Shown: positions 50,501-62,500 of the stretch, in pieces
Layout of the letters: the number at the start of each line of letters is the position of its first letter
How positions within the stretch are numbered: the stretch's first letter is position 1
DNA from: Brachyhypopomus gauderio
Lineage: Eukaryota; Chordata; Actinopteri; Gymnotiformes; Hypopomidae
Direction of reading: 5' to 3'
Assembly (NCBI RefSeq): GCF_052324685.1
Contig: NW_027506873.1
Span: 878,001-942,000 of the forward strand
Length of the DNA stretch: 64,000 bases
Notes under the pieces: model-generated
The model's database searches: none
Told to the model about the DNA's origin: nothing
What the model saw: only the letters and a program-made list of their open reading frames with translations
Position numbers and translations under genes: made by a program

Positions 50501-53500
50501 GAGAGGCCAAGGCATGGGAGTTTAAATAATAGAGAGTTGCTCCAGCAAGGCTGGGCCCAGTGTAGGGAGGTAACGCTGCTGCATATCAAAGTTAGGCCTC
50601 AGGGTTCATGTGAACATCTGGGTTCATTTAAACACCCCCAGAACACTCCTCTGAAACATCTGAGATTGGTTAGAATGGTCACAGCACACAGTAAAAAAGT
50701 GATTAATCCTACGTGTATCGCAACCTTCTGCAATATTAGTGTCGCAAAGGCTAATATTGCGATAATGATTAACAAATGATATATTGTGCGCCCTTAGTGG
50801 GGTGAGTAATATTAGCAAGGCTAACAGGATGACAGGTGGTTAGCTATATGGGGAGAGGGGAGAGGCTAGGGCGCTGAGACAGGTGGCTGGGTGTAATTCC
50901 AAACCTAATTTAAACACGTAGGCTATGAGGCTAAATGGCTACAGCGCCATCATTTTGGAAAGTGACCCTATCTGAGCTTGTTCTGGTTGATGAAATGTGT
51001 TTGTACTTTTGTATGATGATCTCTTGGCAGTGCGATCATGACTACTGATGATTGTGACCCTGCCTGTCTTAACCTCACATCTGATTGCAGTGCAGCACTC
51101 TTGAATTGCTGGATTTGTGTCCTTGTAGGTGGATGTGCTCGGCTTTGTGTGTCTCTCGTACATCTACAGTAAATATCCTGTTTTCACACTGACTGACTGA
51201 AATAAGCTGTCTGGGGTTTAATTAATTAATTTATTTAAGTCACGAGTTGAAGTTTCATCTGTATTGCTCATAAACAGACGTGCCAATTCCAGGTTCAGAA
51301 AGTAAAAGTCTTCACCAGGATTTTGCGCAGGCTTCCTGCATTGTGTTAATTCCACTAATTTTACCTGGATTGCACTAATTAGAAAATCTGGCGAGCTTGA
51401 GCAAAATCCTGGTGAGGACTTTTACTTTCTGAACCTGGAATTGACACCTCTGGTTATACGCATAGGTGAACTCCACTGTCTAGTGTCAAGGCTGATACAT
51501 ATGCTAAAAACGGTGCAGCTGTACTGATTATGTCTAAGAAATTGATTTATTATACATTTTATTAATGTAATATCGTTTCCTGTATTGTAAAAGCTTGGTG
51601 TTTACATGTCTGAAATGGTCCTTCTGTTCAGAAGCTCGGGTGCTCCATTTTATGAAGCTGACTGCATACACGCCGCAGAGAGGTGTAGTAGCTGCCCATG
51701 GCTCAGACAGCAGAGAGGTGTAGTAGCTGCCCATTAGCTCAGACAGCGGAGAGGTGTAGTAGCTGCCCATTAGCTCAGACAGCGGAGAGGTGTAGTAGCT
51801 GCCCATGGCTCACAGCGGAGAGGTGTAGTAGCTGCCCATGGCTCAGACAGCAGAGAGGTGTAGTAGCTGCCCATGGCTCACAGCGGAGAGGTGTAGTAGC
51901 TGCCCATGGCTCACAGCGGAGAGGTGTAGTAGCTGCCCATGGCTCAGACAGCAGAGAGGTGTAGTAGCTGCCCATGGCTCAGACAGCGGAGAGGTGTAGT
52001 AGCTGCCCATGGCTCAGACAGCAGAGAGGTGTAGTAGCTGCCCATGGCTCAGACAGCAGAGAGGTGTAGTAGCTGCCCATGGCTCAGACAGCAGAGAGGT
52101 GTAGTAGCTAGGGTTGCAGCGGTAACCGGTTTCACGGTATACCACGGTATTAAAATGCACGGTTATCATACCGTGTGCGTTTGCTTATTACCGGTAAAAA
52201 GCAAGCCAGCGGAGAAACTGACGCAACTCCGCTCCGGTTCAGCTACTCAGCACGCAGCGGTGAGAATGGCAGAAAGTGCATCAGATTTAATAAATTTTTT
52301 TAACAAAAAAAGCTAAACTAAAATCAGCGGCGAAAATGACGCAATCGCGGTGGCTCCGCCCGTGCGCGAGGGTCTCGCGCGCTGTCGATTCGCGAGGTCG
52401 TGCACCTCTCGAATTTTGTAACTTCGCGCGCGCCGCGCCTCAGCGCAATGAACAAAGTCATGTTTGCAGGGTTCATACACCTTTATAAGGTGGAATTAAA
52501 GCATTTGTACGTAACTTTAAAGGTCCGTTTCAATATTTCCCAGCACCTTAAACTTAATTAAGTTAAATATTTATACATATACTCGAAATAATTCGCTTTT
52601 TCATCACATTATTTAATGGATGTTTATTTTCAAAACGCCCAATCTTAACGTATTCACGTTCTCTCATGTTTCGTCCTGGAATTACAAGAGGCTCGTATTT
52701 GTTAAGTAATACAAAAGAACTGTGCGGAGTCGCGCGCTACGGTCACTAGTGAAAGTATAAACCTAGCTTTTTATGGTCCTTGCTTTCACTGGATGTGAAA
52801 GACGCCATTAATTTACATGCGTTCATTTTCAAATTCTAACGTGCCTGTTTTTCACATGTTAAAACCAGACTCGGTGTGAAAGCCTTAAAATAGAAATCTC
52901 TATTGTGAGGGTCATGTCAGAAATAAATCCTCTCTTTCTGCAGTATCCGGTTATATTCTAACTTGGCAGTACAACGAACGTTTACAACAGTTGTTGATCA
53001 GACACTGACCCAGGCTGAGTTTATCAGATATTAGATCATTTAAACTTAAATAATTGTATTGAAATCCATGATTTAGGTTTCTCTAATTTTGCAGTATTTA
53101 TATAAACCTGTGTACAGCTTATTTTTTTTTAAAGGAGACATTTTGTATACAATAGTTCCAGTTTCTACAATAAATAGTTAATTGAACAAAAAAAACTTGT
53201 TGTAATTTCTTTAAGGGTCCGTGTATCTTTTAATAATAAACAAACTAACTGTGATACCGTGATAACCGTGATACCGCGGTATTTTCTGAGACGGTTATCA
53301 TACCGTGAAAATCTCATACCGTTGCAACCCTAGTAGTAGCTGCCCATGGCTCAGACAGCAGAGAGGTGTAGTAGCTGCCCATGGCTCAGACAGCAGAGAG
53401 GTGTAGTAGCTGCCCATGGCTCAGACAGCAGAGAGGTGTAGTAGCTGCCCATGGCTCAGACAGCAGAGAGGTGTAGTAGCTGCCCATTAGCTTAGACAGC

Positions 53501-56500
53501 GGAGCAGCCTCGTTTGTCAGATGTCTTTGTCTGGTCGTTAATTTTGGCAGCCACCTGTCATGAGTCACAGTCTTGTGCATTCTTTCAGTGCAAGCCTTGG
53601 GGGTGTGTGTGTGTAGGTGAGTGGAGGTGTGTGTGTGTGTGTGTGTGTGTGTAGGTGAGTGGAGATGTGTGTGTGGGGAGGGTGGGTGTATGGAGGGAGG
53701 AGGGTAGCAGTTTTGCTCTCGTGTCAAACCAGGAGTGAATATCTCCAGAGCTTTGATATGCCACGTTACAGATCAGCATGCAGCTGCTTTGCAGCACTTT
53801 GCTCACTCCCTCCTTATTCACTTGCTCACTCCCTCCTTATTCACTTGCTCACTCCCTCCTTATTCACTTGCTCACTCCCTCCTTATTCACTTGCTCACTC
53901 CCTCCTTATTCACTTTGCTCACTCCCTCCTTATTCACTTGCTCACTCCCTCCTTATTCACTTGCTCACTCTCCTTCATGCTCTTGACTATCGGCCTCGTA
54001 CCCTACATGCCACGGACGTTGATTGTACTCTCGGATGCTTGATCTAACGTCAGTGGTCTGTGTTTTGCCCTCTGGTCATGCTGGCTGAGGTGCTGGTCCT
54101 CATTCCTGTTGGTGAAGAAGCTCCAGGCCACACTACAGTGAAGCAGCTAGTCTCCACGTCCTCATGCATGACTCTGACACGTGTTAGAAATTGTGTCACC
54201 AACTTTGGGAGGTATTTCAGACTCCATCTAATTGGAAATGAATTGTTTAGATTGGGTTTATCTGATATGGAACTATGTTGGCTAAGTTTATTTTCTGTAA
54301 TTACTGACTGTAATTGCTTTCGGAGGTCAATTTAGTAAATGCGAATCAAAAGCTAAAAGATGATGCTGTTGAGCAGTTTCACAGACTGATGAATTGTGCG
54401 GCTTTAGCATTTCCTTGAATCAGATCATCAGATGAATCCTAGTGCTTTAATTAGATGAGTCTAGACAGCCTGTACAAAACCAGAACAAAGACATGCTGTT
54501 GTAAACGGCAATGTAGCTGTGATAAAGCTGTCATAATATAGATGTCTTAATGCAATGGTTCCCAAAGTGGGGGGCGCGCCCCCTAGGTGGGGCGCGGAGC
54601 TATTGCAGGGGGGGGCGCAGAGCTTGGAAGTAAAACGTGCACGTGTCAATATTAGGGATGCACCGATTCCGATATTAATATCTGAAAACAAATTCTAGAT
54701 CGGGTATCGGTGACAATGTGACCGATCCATAAAAACAGATCTATTCAGTCTAATTCTATGCTCGTAACGCTTTTCTGAGTTAGTTCAACATTAAATATCC
54801 ACTCTGTCCCGGATAGAAGTGAACTTGGACAGTTAACAGGCGAGTGAAACACAAAGCACACAGAGGAGAGGTGAATCACAGACTCGTACTCGCGCTGGTG
54901 GTATTACACTTAGTCCGTTTATTTGCTGGTTGACCAAAATAAACCTGGGATCCAGCACTACATGACTGTTCATACATGAACTGGTGAGTTGTCCAAAGCT
55001 CATTGAATGCGTTACTTACAAAAATAAATTAAAGAGCAGTGGTCTGACTCGGTCTACGGCAGAAAGCTAAAACAACAATATTCCATACGCGCGCTCAATT
55101 CGCTCCCTTAAAGAGACAGTACACATATTTCTGGCCGTTACATGCTTTGTGCTCTGCGTGATGTCTGCGCTAGCAAACTAGCCACATAGGTATTGCTGTT
55201 TCTCTTATTTCATCTCCTTATTTATTTAAAATTATATTTAGAATTCTTGAACCATTTAAAAGGTTTCTTACAGTTTATTTTTTTCATGTTTGACCAAAGT
55301 TGTGAACCTATTGTTTTTGTAAGTTTCAGGTTCTTTGGTATAATTTATTTTACATTCAATGTTATATTCATAGTTGCAGTGACTGAACAAATGCAAGTTG
55401 TGTTGTTTTTACATGTTTTATGTGTGTTTAAGTGTGCTATACTGGTGCAGAGTTTTCAATAAACTTGTAATTCAGTATGTCTGTGTTTTTTAAAAAATGC
55501 TTTAAGTCGATTCAGCACAGTTTTACTCTTATCAGATCGGTATCGGCAGAGGCGGTCTTTGCATAGAGGCGTGGCTAGGCAACTGCCTTGGGCCCCTCCC
55601 ACTGCAGCCCACTGTAGGGGCTCCTGATTAGCTGACTTTTTTCTCGCATATTAATGTTGATGGGCCCCCTACCTAATTTCGCCTTGAGCCCCCAAATTGC
55701 TAAGTCCGCCACTGGGTATCGGATCAGTATCGGCCGATACGAAGCCTCAGATATCTGAATCGGTATCGGAAGTGAAAACCGTGAATCGGTGCATCCCTAG
55801 TCAATATGGGGGGGAGGCGCAAAAATATTCTCATCTACTAAAGGGGGGCACGGCAGAAAAAGTTTGGGAACCACTGTCTTAATGTTTGAATGTCATCATC
55901 TGAATTACTTGATCTTTTTACCTTCATCTCACAGATTACCTTGACAATGGCAATAACAAGATGGCAATCCAGCAGGCAGAGAAACTTCTGAAGAAGCACA
56001 AGGACCTTCACTGTGCTAAGGTAGGTAGCGTCGCCCGGCCCTGATGTTAGCAGCTCCTCTCTGCTAAGGTGGAGGAGAAGTGACATCACATTGTTCATGA
56101 CATCATTCAGAACAGCTCAGAAGCCAATATTCCAGATTCCAATTGTCACTTTCCCTTCTTAACTTGATTGTAATAAAAATACCCTACGATATCCCTAATG
56201 AGCTTGGAACGACTTCTTCTGGTGCGTAGGTCCTCAAGGCCATTGGTCTGCAGCGCACAGGCAAGCAGGACGAAGCCTTCACTCTTGCCCAAGAGGTGGC
56301 TGGCCTTGAACCCACGGACGACAACTCCTTGCAGGCTCTCACCATCCTCTACCGGGAGATGCACCGACGTGAGTCCCCCTGAACACCTCTGACCCACGCT
56401 ACACCCACGATTTAATGTGCTCAAGTGCATGCATCCCGCCATCGCAGTGCACGTGGTCGTAGCGAACATCTAATCGGGAGTAGGTGAGGTTGGTCGGGAA

Positions 56501-59500
56501 TTTGCTCACATTGCATCTGTTGGAGCAAATGGTCTCGTATCAAAGAGCGTATTATCCCAGAACACCAACAGCACAGGAGAGTGTAGTGTGCTTGCATGCG
56601 TCTGAAACACCGGACACTTTGGCACCTAAAACGAACAAGCTACACAAGGCACATCATGGTTCCTCTGAAAAGAATCGACCTGCCTTTCCACTTTTCTGTG
56701 GTAAATTAGCTCAGGTGTCTGTGCTCTCCCTGTCTGTAGCGGAGCTGGTGACCAAGCTGTACGAAGCCGCAGTCCGGAAGGTTCCGACCAGCGAGGAGTA
56801 CCACTCACACCTCTTCATGGCTTATGCTCGTGTTGGGGAATACAAGAAAATGCAACAGGTACTGCTGCCCGCCAGCTCCGGGTGTTCCTGGCCTGGTTGG
56901 CTGGCTCATGGACTGGTCCTAGCTTTAGCCTTTAACAAAAGGCCGTTCATAATTGGGCCATTTTGTCTCTCTCTCCTGTACCTGTCTTTCTGCCTCCATT
57001 AGGCTGGGATGGCCCTTTATAAGATTGTACCCAAAAACCCCTATTACTTCTGGTCGGTTATGAGCTTGGTGATGCAGGTATGTTCACTTCTTTTCAAATT
57101 TCGATAATATGGAGCTCAAATTCATGATGGCAAGCAGCAGCTGTGGCTAGCTGGATGTGAGGTTGTCCGTCGTCCGGTCTCAGGCCATCTCCGCCCAGGA
57201 CGAGAAGCTCTCCCACACGATGTTCCTGCCTCTCGCTGAGCGGATGGTGGAGAAGATGGTCAGAGAGGAGAAGATCGAGGCGGAGGCGGAGGTAAGGAAC
57301 CCGTCCCACAGATGCTCCCACCCATCCTGCCAGCGTCAGGCAGGAATAATGAGGTTGCACCTCCTTCCAGGTGCAGCTGTACTTTATGATCCTGGAGCGT
57401 CTGGGGAAGTATGTGGAGGCGCTGGAGGTGGTGCGGGGGCAGCTGGGAGGTGAGGATGCAGACCAGACAGACCTCTGTGCTCACTCTCCACACATTTCTG
57501 ATTGTTTTTTAGCACGAGAATTGTCCCAAAACAAAAAATATTGTGTGTGTATGTGTTTGTGTGTGTGCATACGCATGTGTGTGTTTTGTCTACTCAGAGA
57601 AGCTCACTAGTGAACTGCAAAGCCGGGAAAACAAGTGCCTGCTGCTGTACCATCGGTTGCAGCGCTGGCCCGAGTGCAACGCCCTGTCCCGAAAACTGCT
57701 GCTGAAAAAGTACATATCCCCCCCCCCCAAGAACCCGGCATGCCGCGGGTCTCGTGTGGGAGTGTCAGTGTGGTTTGTGGGCAGAGCTGTTCTGAACTTC
57801 CTCCTGTTGGAGATGTGCTCCTGAGCTGCTGTAGATACAACCCGGTGTAAAGGCACTCCTGGGCTGATCTAGATGTATTCCAGCGGTAGACATGCCAGAT
57901 TTCAACTGTCCAGCACTTCTCACACCGTGGCAATTTTCTACCCAGACAGAAGAATTGGAGGATAAAACTGCAGGGCATTGAAGTGGCCTAAAGTCTGCTC
58001 AACACAGCCAACTCAGCAGGGTTCAGCCAAGCAAACAGCCATCAAAATGAGTTCTCCAACAACCTCAGGCTCCAAGACACCATACAGCCTGAATTAATGG
58101 TGCAATGGAGTCAGCCCTTCAGATTATGATCGTTATTGATTTTTAACAGTGATTCACTGCAAGCAGATACCATTATTTTCAATACCAAAGAAAGTATTTT
58201 TGGCACCATTAAACCTCATCAGAGGTGAAGACCCTTACTTTATGCCAGACTAGAGCAACTGCTTCCTGTAACACAGTAATACTGCTGCTCTCTGACCCCT
58301 TTGTCTATATCTGCTCTCTGACCCCTTTGTTTTATATTTATGTGATTGACATTTGTATTTACCGTATTTTCCAGACTATAAGCCGCTACTTTTTACCCCA
58401 CGATTTGAACCATGGGGCTTATACTGAGGTGTGGCTTTTCTGTAGATTTTTCTTCACCCGTCAGGGGGCGGAGCAGAAAGTGAATCAGGTGGTAGGTGAC
58501 AGTTGTAAATCAAAGAAGAAAGTGCTCATTTTCATTTAGCACATGCAAGCAGCAGGCATGACGGAGACATTTTTTTCAAATGAACGTGTTGTGCCAAATT
58601 CCGACTCCCCTCGTTTGCACACGCATAAAGACGCTACAGATGATATTCCGGAGTTACAGTGATTATAACTTAGTTCATTGAGCACTCTAGTTTTGTCCTA
58701 ACTAGATATTTAGACATATACTGCTTTAATACTGCAAAGTCGTGGTCAGAGGTGAACTTCAGTATAGCCACTGTGTTTTTTATTTAAAATAATTAACACC
58801 CTTGAGCCAGTGTGGCTTTGGACATAGATAATGCCGTACCGTTCGCTGTGATGGATAATTTAAGTCTAGCTCTTATTTATGCATAGAAACGTAAATCGAT
58901 AATATAAACTGTAGCATCTTTATGCGGATAAACGAGGGGAATCAGAATTCGACACAACACCGGCTGAAAGCCAAAACTGTTGCACATGAAATGCTACAGG
59001 CACCGTTCAGAAACTGATCAGTTCAGTTAAATGTATTCAGTTCAGTAGATATATGCGACTTTTAGCTTGGTGCAGCTTATACAACATTTTCCATTAAAAA
59101 ATTCAACTTTGTAGGTGCGGCTTATATTGAGGTGCACTCTATAGTCCAGAAGATGTGGTATGTTTCATGTATTCACTCATGCTGTCTTCTATGCTGCTGT
59201 AGTACTCCCAATTTCCACTGACGGAGATCAGTAAAGTCTTGTCTTGTTTCGTGTTTTTTCATCTTTCTCTTAGCCCCGATGACTGGCAGTTCTACTTATC
59301 ATATTTTGATTCCTTGTTCAATCTCAATGACCAGAGCTGGACACCACCCGAGGAAGGAGACCAGTGAGTGTTCGTAGCACTAGTGCCATCCCAACATAAT
59401 AACATTTAGCACTTTAGACCAGTTAGTAATTTAAGAGACCCAGTGCTTGGTGACAGCTCATGTAAATTCTATATATAAAACAGGTATTAGCTTCTATTCT

Positions 59501-62500
59501 ATAATTGTTTTTATTGTTTATAATAATTGCATGGGTTAATACTGTGTGGAACTAACAGTTGGTAATAATGAAATACTGTAAATAACCAGCATTCTAATCA
59601 GTCCCATTCATGAACGCTGGTTTAGTCTTAGTTGAGTGGTGGTTTAGTCTTAGTTGAGTGGTGGTTTAGTCTTAGTTGAGTGGTGGTTTAGTCTTAGTTG
59701 AGTAGTGGTTTAGTCTTAGTTAAGTGGTGGTTTGGTCTTAGTTAAGTGGTGGTTTGGTCTTAGTTGAGTGGTGGTTTGGTCTTAGTTGAGTGGTGGTTTG
59801 GTCTTAGTTGAGTGGTGGTTTAGTCTTAGTTGAGTGGTGGTTTGGTCTTAGTTGAGTGGTGGTTTGGTCTTAGTTGAGTGGTGGTTTGGTCTTAGTTGAG
59901 TGGTGGTTTGGTCTTAGTTGAGTGGTGGTCATCTCTGGCTAACGTGTCGCTGTTCGTCCCATCACTCACGGCTACCCCAGCTGTACAGAGGGCGAGGTGC
60001 ACTGCTCTGTGGCCCAGGCCATCGCATTTGTGAAGGAGCGTCTGGCGGCTGAGGAGGGCAAGGAGTCGCGACCCCTACGAGGCCCCTACCTGGCCCGTCT
60101 GGAGCTGATTGGCCGCCTGCGCCAGAGGGCCTGCCCTGACGAGCAGCAGCTGGGTAGGCGGGTGGGAGGGGCTGGGCCGGGTCATTGCAGGGTCGGGTGG
60201 TAGCGTGAAGATGTTCACTGGAGCTCTGATATTTGCAGGAGAACCTCTGGAGCTGATGTTTCAGTACTTTGTGAAATTTGGAGATAAGCCATGTTGTGTC
60301 ACAGACCTGAAGATCTTTCTACACCTGCTTTTACCGGACCAGTATGTCCAGGTAGCGACAGTTTCTCATAAATACACACACACCTGGGTACTGATTTGAG
60401 TAGTTGGAAGCTTTTTTAAATGATCATTATTATGACTATTAGTTACCCATAATCCCCAAGTTACTCAAGTTTCCTATATGCTGTCACTGTGTTGCTGAGC
60501 TGTAGAACAGCACAAGTAAACAGGTGTGAACCAGTGTTCGTTCTGTAGCTGTAAGGTCCTTTGGGCCTCTGGGGGTAGAACCAGCCCCAGGGGGCAGCGT
60601 GTTCTAACAGCCGTGCGGGCGCATCAGTTCATCAACAGGCTGACGGAGGCTGTGCCGCTGGGCCCGGTGGGTGAGGCGGGCGTGGCTCTGCCCAGCGATG
60701 GCCGCGCCCTCCAGAGGCACCTGAGTGTGACGCAGCTGTCACGCTCCCTGGGCCTGCAGCACGCACTTAGTGTCTCCGCCAGACTGGGCCTCATCCGCCA
60801 GCTCAAGGCCCACTACCACCACGGGCTGCAGTTTGGTGAGCCGCTACGGGATCGCCACACACCTGCCGTTTCCAAACATGAACACTTGTGTGCTTGTAGA
60901 TTCATGTATTTATGATGGTGATAAAAGGTATAGTAATGATTTTAATAGTACTGTTGTGATGATATTATTGTAATAGTCGTTATCAACGTGTTTATAGATA
61001 GATCAGTTCACAAAGAAACAGAATGTGTTTCTGACAGAGGTACTTCATTAGCTATCATGTGTGCATGCACTCAGGTCTGTGTGTGTGTGTGTGTGTGTGT
61101 GTACATACTTGTGTACATACAGTGGCTGCTTTATTGGGTATCAACTGCTTGTTAACACGTATATCTTATCAGCCATCACACGGCAGTAACTCTGTACACT
61201 GTACACATGGCCAAGACGACGTACTGATGTTGAAATTGCATCAGAATGGGAGGTTGGGAAAGGTTATTTCTGCTGTTTAGATGGTAGGTTCAGAGTTTGG
61301 TTTAAATAACGTGAACACACGGATCCATCCTGCCTTGTATCAATCAAAATTAATTTATATAGCACTTTTTACAAAAGTTGCTGCTACAATGCAGCTTTAC
61401 AAGTGTCTGAGTCCAAGCCCCCAGTGAGCAAGCCAAAGACGACAGTGGCAAGGAGAAACTCCCTAAGAGCATGAGGAGGAACGAAGACTCATTGAGGGAA
61501 CCCATCCTCCTCTGGCCTTCGCCAGTCACCATGACGACAGTTAACAAAGAAGTGATGGGAATGTGTATTAATATACGTGTTCTCTCTGTAATTCTTATTA
61601 AGAGTCTTAACCTTCTTGATGGTCAGTCATTTACATTTATGGCATTTGGCAGACGCCCTTATCCAGAGCAACTTACATTTTTTTTTTCTCTTTTTTTTTT
61701 ATACAAGTGAGCAATTGAGGGTTAAGGGCCTTGCTCAGGGGCACCTCAGTCATGGCCTCAGGTCTGGGGATCGAACCCACGACCCTCCGGTCACAAGACC
61801 AGTCAATCAATCAATCAATCAAATTTTATTTATATAGCGCTTTTTACAACAGTTGTTGTCACAAAGCAGCTTTACAAGTGCCGAGTCCTAGCCCCCAGTG
61901 AGCAAGCCAAAGGCGACAGTGGCAAGGAAAAACTCCCAGTTCCCTAACCACCAGGCCATGATTCAGTTCATTGATGGATCATCCGCCTTGTATCAACGTT
62001 CAGGGCCCTTAAGTACCAATTGAGCATCGTGTCAACGCCACAGCCTATCTGAGTATTGTTGCTGACCGTGTCCATCGCTTTATGACCACAGTGAACCCAT
62101 CTTCTGATGGCTATTTCCAGCAGGATAACGCACCATGACATAAAAGCATGAATCATCTCAGATTGGTTTCTTGAACATGACAATCTGGTGACTGTTCTCG
62201 AATGGCCTCCACAGTCACCAGATCTCAGTCCACTAGAGCACCTTTGGGATGTGGTGTAACGGGAGATTCACATCATGGATGTGCAGCTGACAAATCTGCA
62301 GCAACTGTGTGATGTTATCATGTCAATATGGACCAGACTCTCTGAGGAATGTTTCCAGTACCTTGTTGAATCTATGACACGAAGGATTAAGGCAGTTCTG
62401 AAGGCAAAAGGGGTCCAACCCGGTACTAGCAAGGTGTACCTAATAAAGTGGCCTGTGTGTGTGTGTGTGTGTGTAACTATATATTTTGAGCTAGGCTTCA

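Larger units (their letters stand above)
54553..55876. mobile_element. hAT MITE, outermost of a three-deep nest, naa25 intron 1
   Basis: Termini CAATGGTTCCCAAAGTGG and GTTTGGGAACCACTG. The 8-bp duplication TCTTAATG is perfect (54,545-54,552 and 55,877-55,884). Excluding the nested elements it is about 170 bp. The right end lies only about 58 bp from naa25 exon 2. Confidence 0.92.
61119..62453 (+). mobile_element. Decayed Tc1/mariner-type transposon, naa25 intron 12
   Basis: The ends CAGTGGCTGCTTTATTGGGTA and GGTGTACCTAATAAAGTGGC are inverted repeats. The right part (about 61,985-62,420) matches the 3' half of a common fish Tc1/mariner transposase gene, including the GGCCTCCACAGTCACCAGAT block just before its catalytic Glu. 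A large part of the 5' coding half is deleted and an unrelated repeat is inserted at about 61,344-61,964. GT tracts lie on both sides. Confidence 0.85.

Noticed and set aside
51534-51975. Repetitive frames on both strands (AQTAERCSSCPL and GSYYTSLLSE types)
   Set aside because: Translations of the 35-bp minisatellite, not a gene.
53659-54047. Three overlapping plus-strand frames rich in LLTPSLFTCS-type repeats
   Set aside because: Artefact of the 23-bp tandem repeat, which is open in all three phases.
55193-55462. Hydrophobic 89-codon frame in naa25 intron 1
   Set aside because: Lies in the AT-rich middle of a hAT element and reads oppositely in the second copy; no transposase or other family features.
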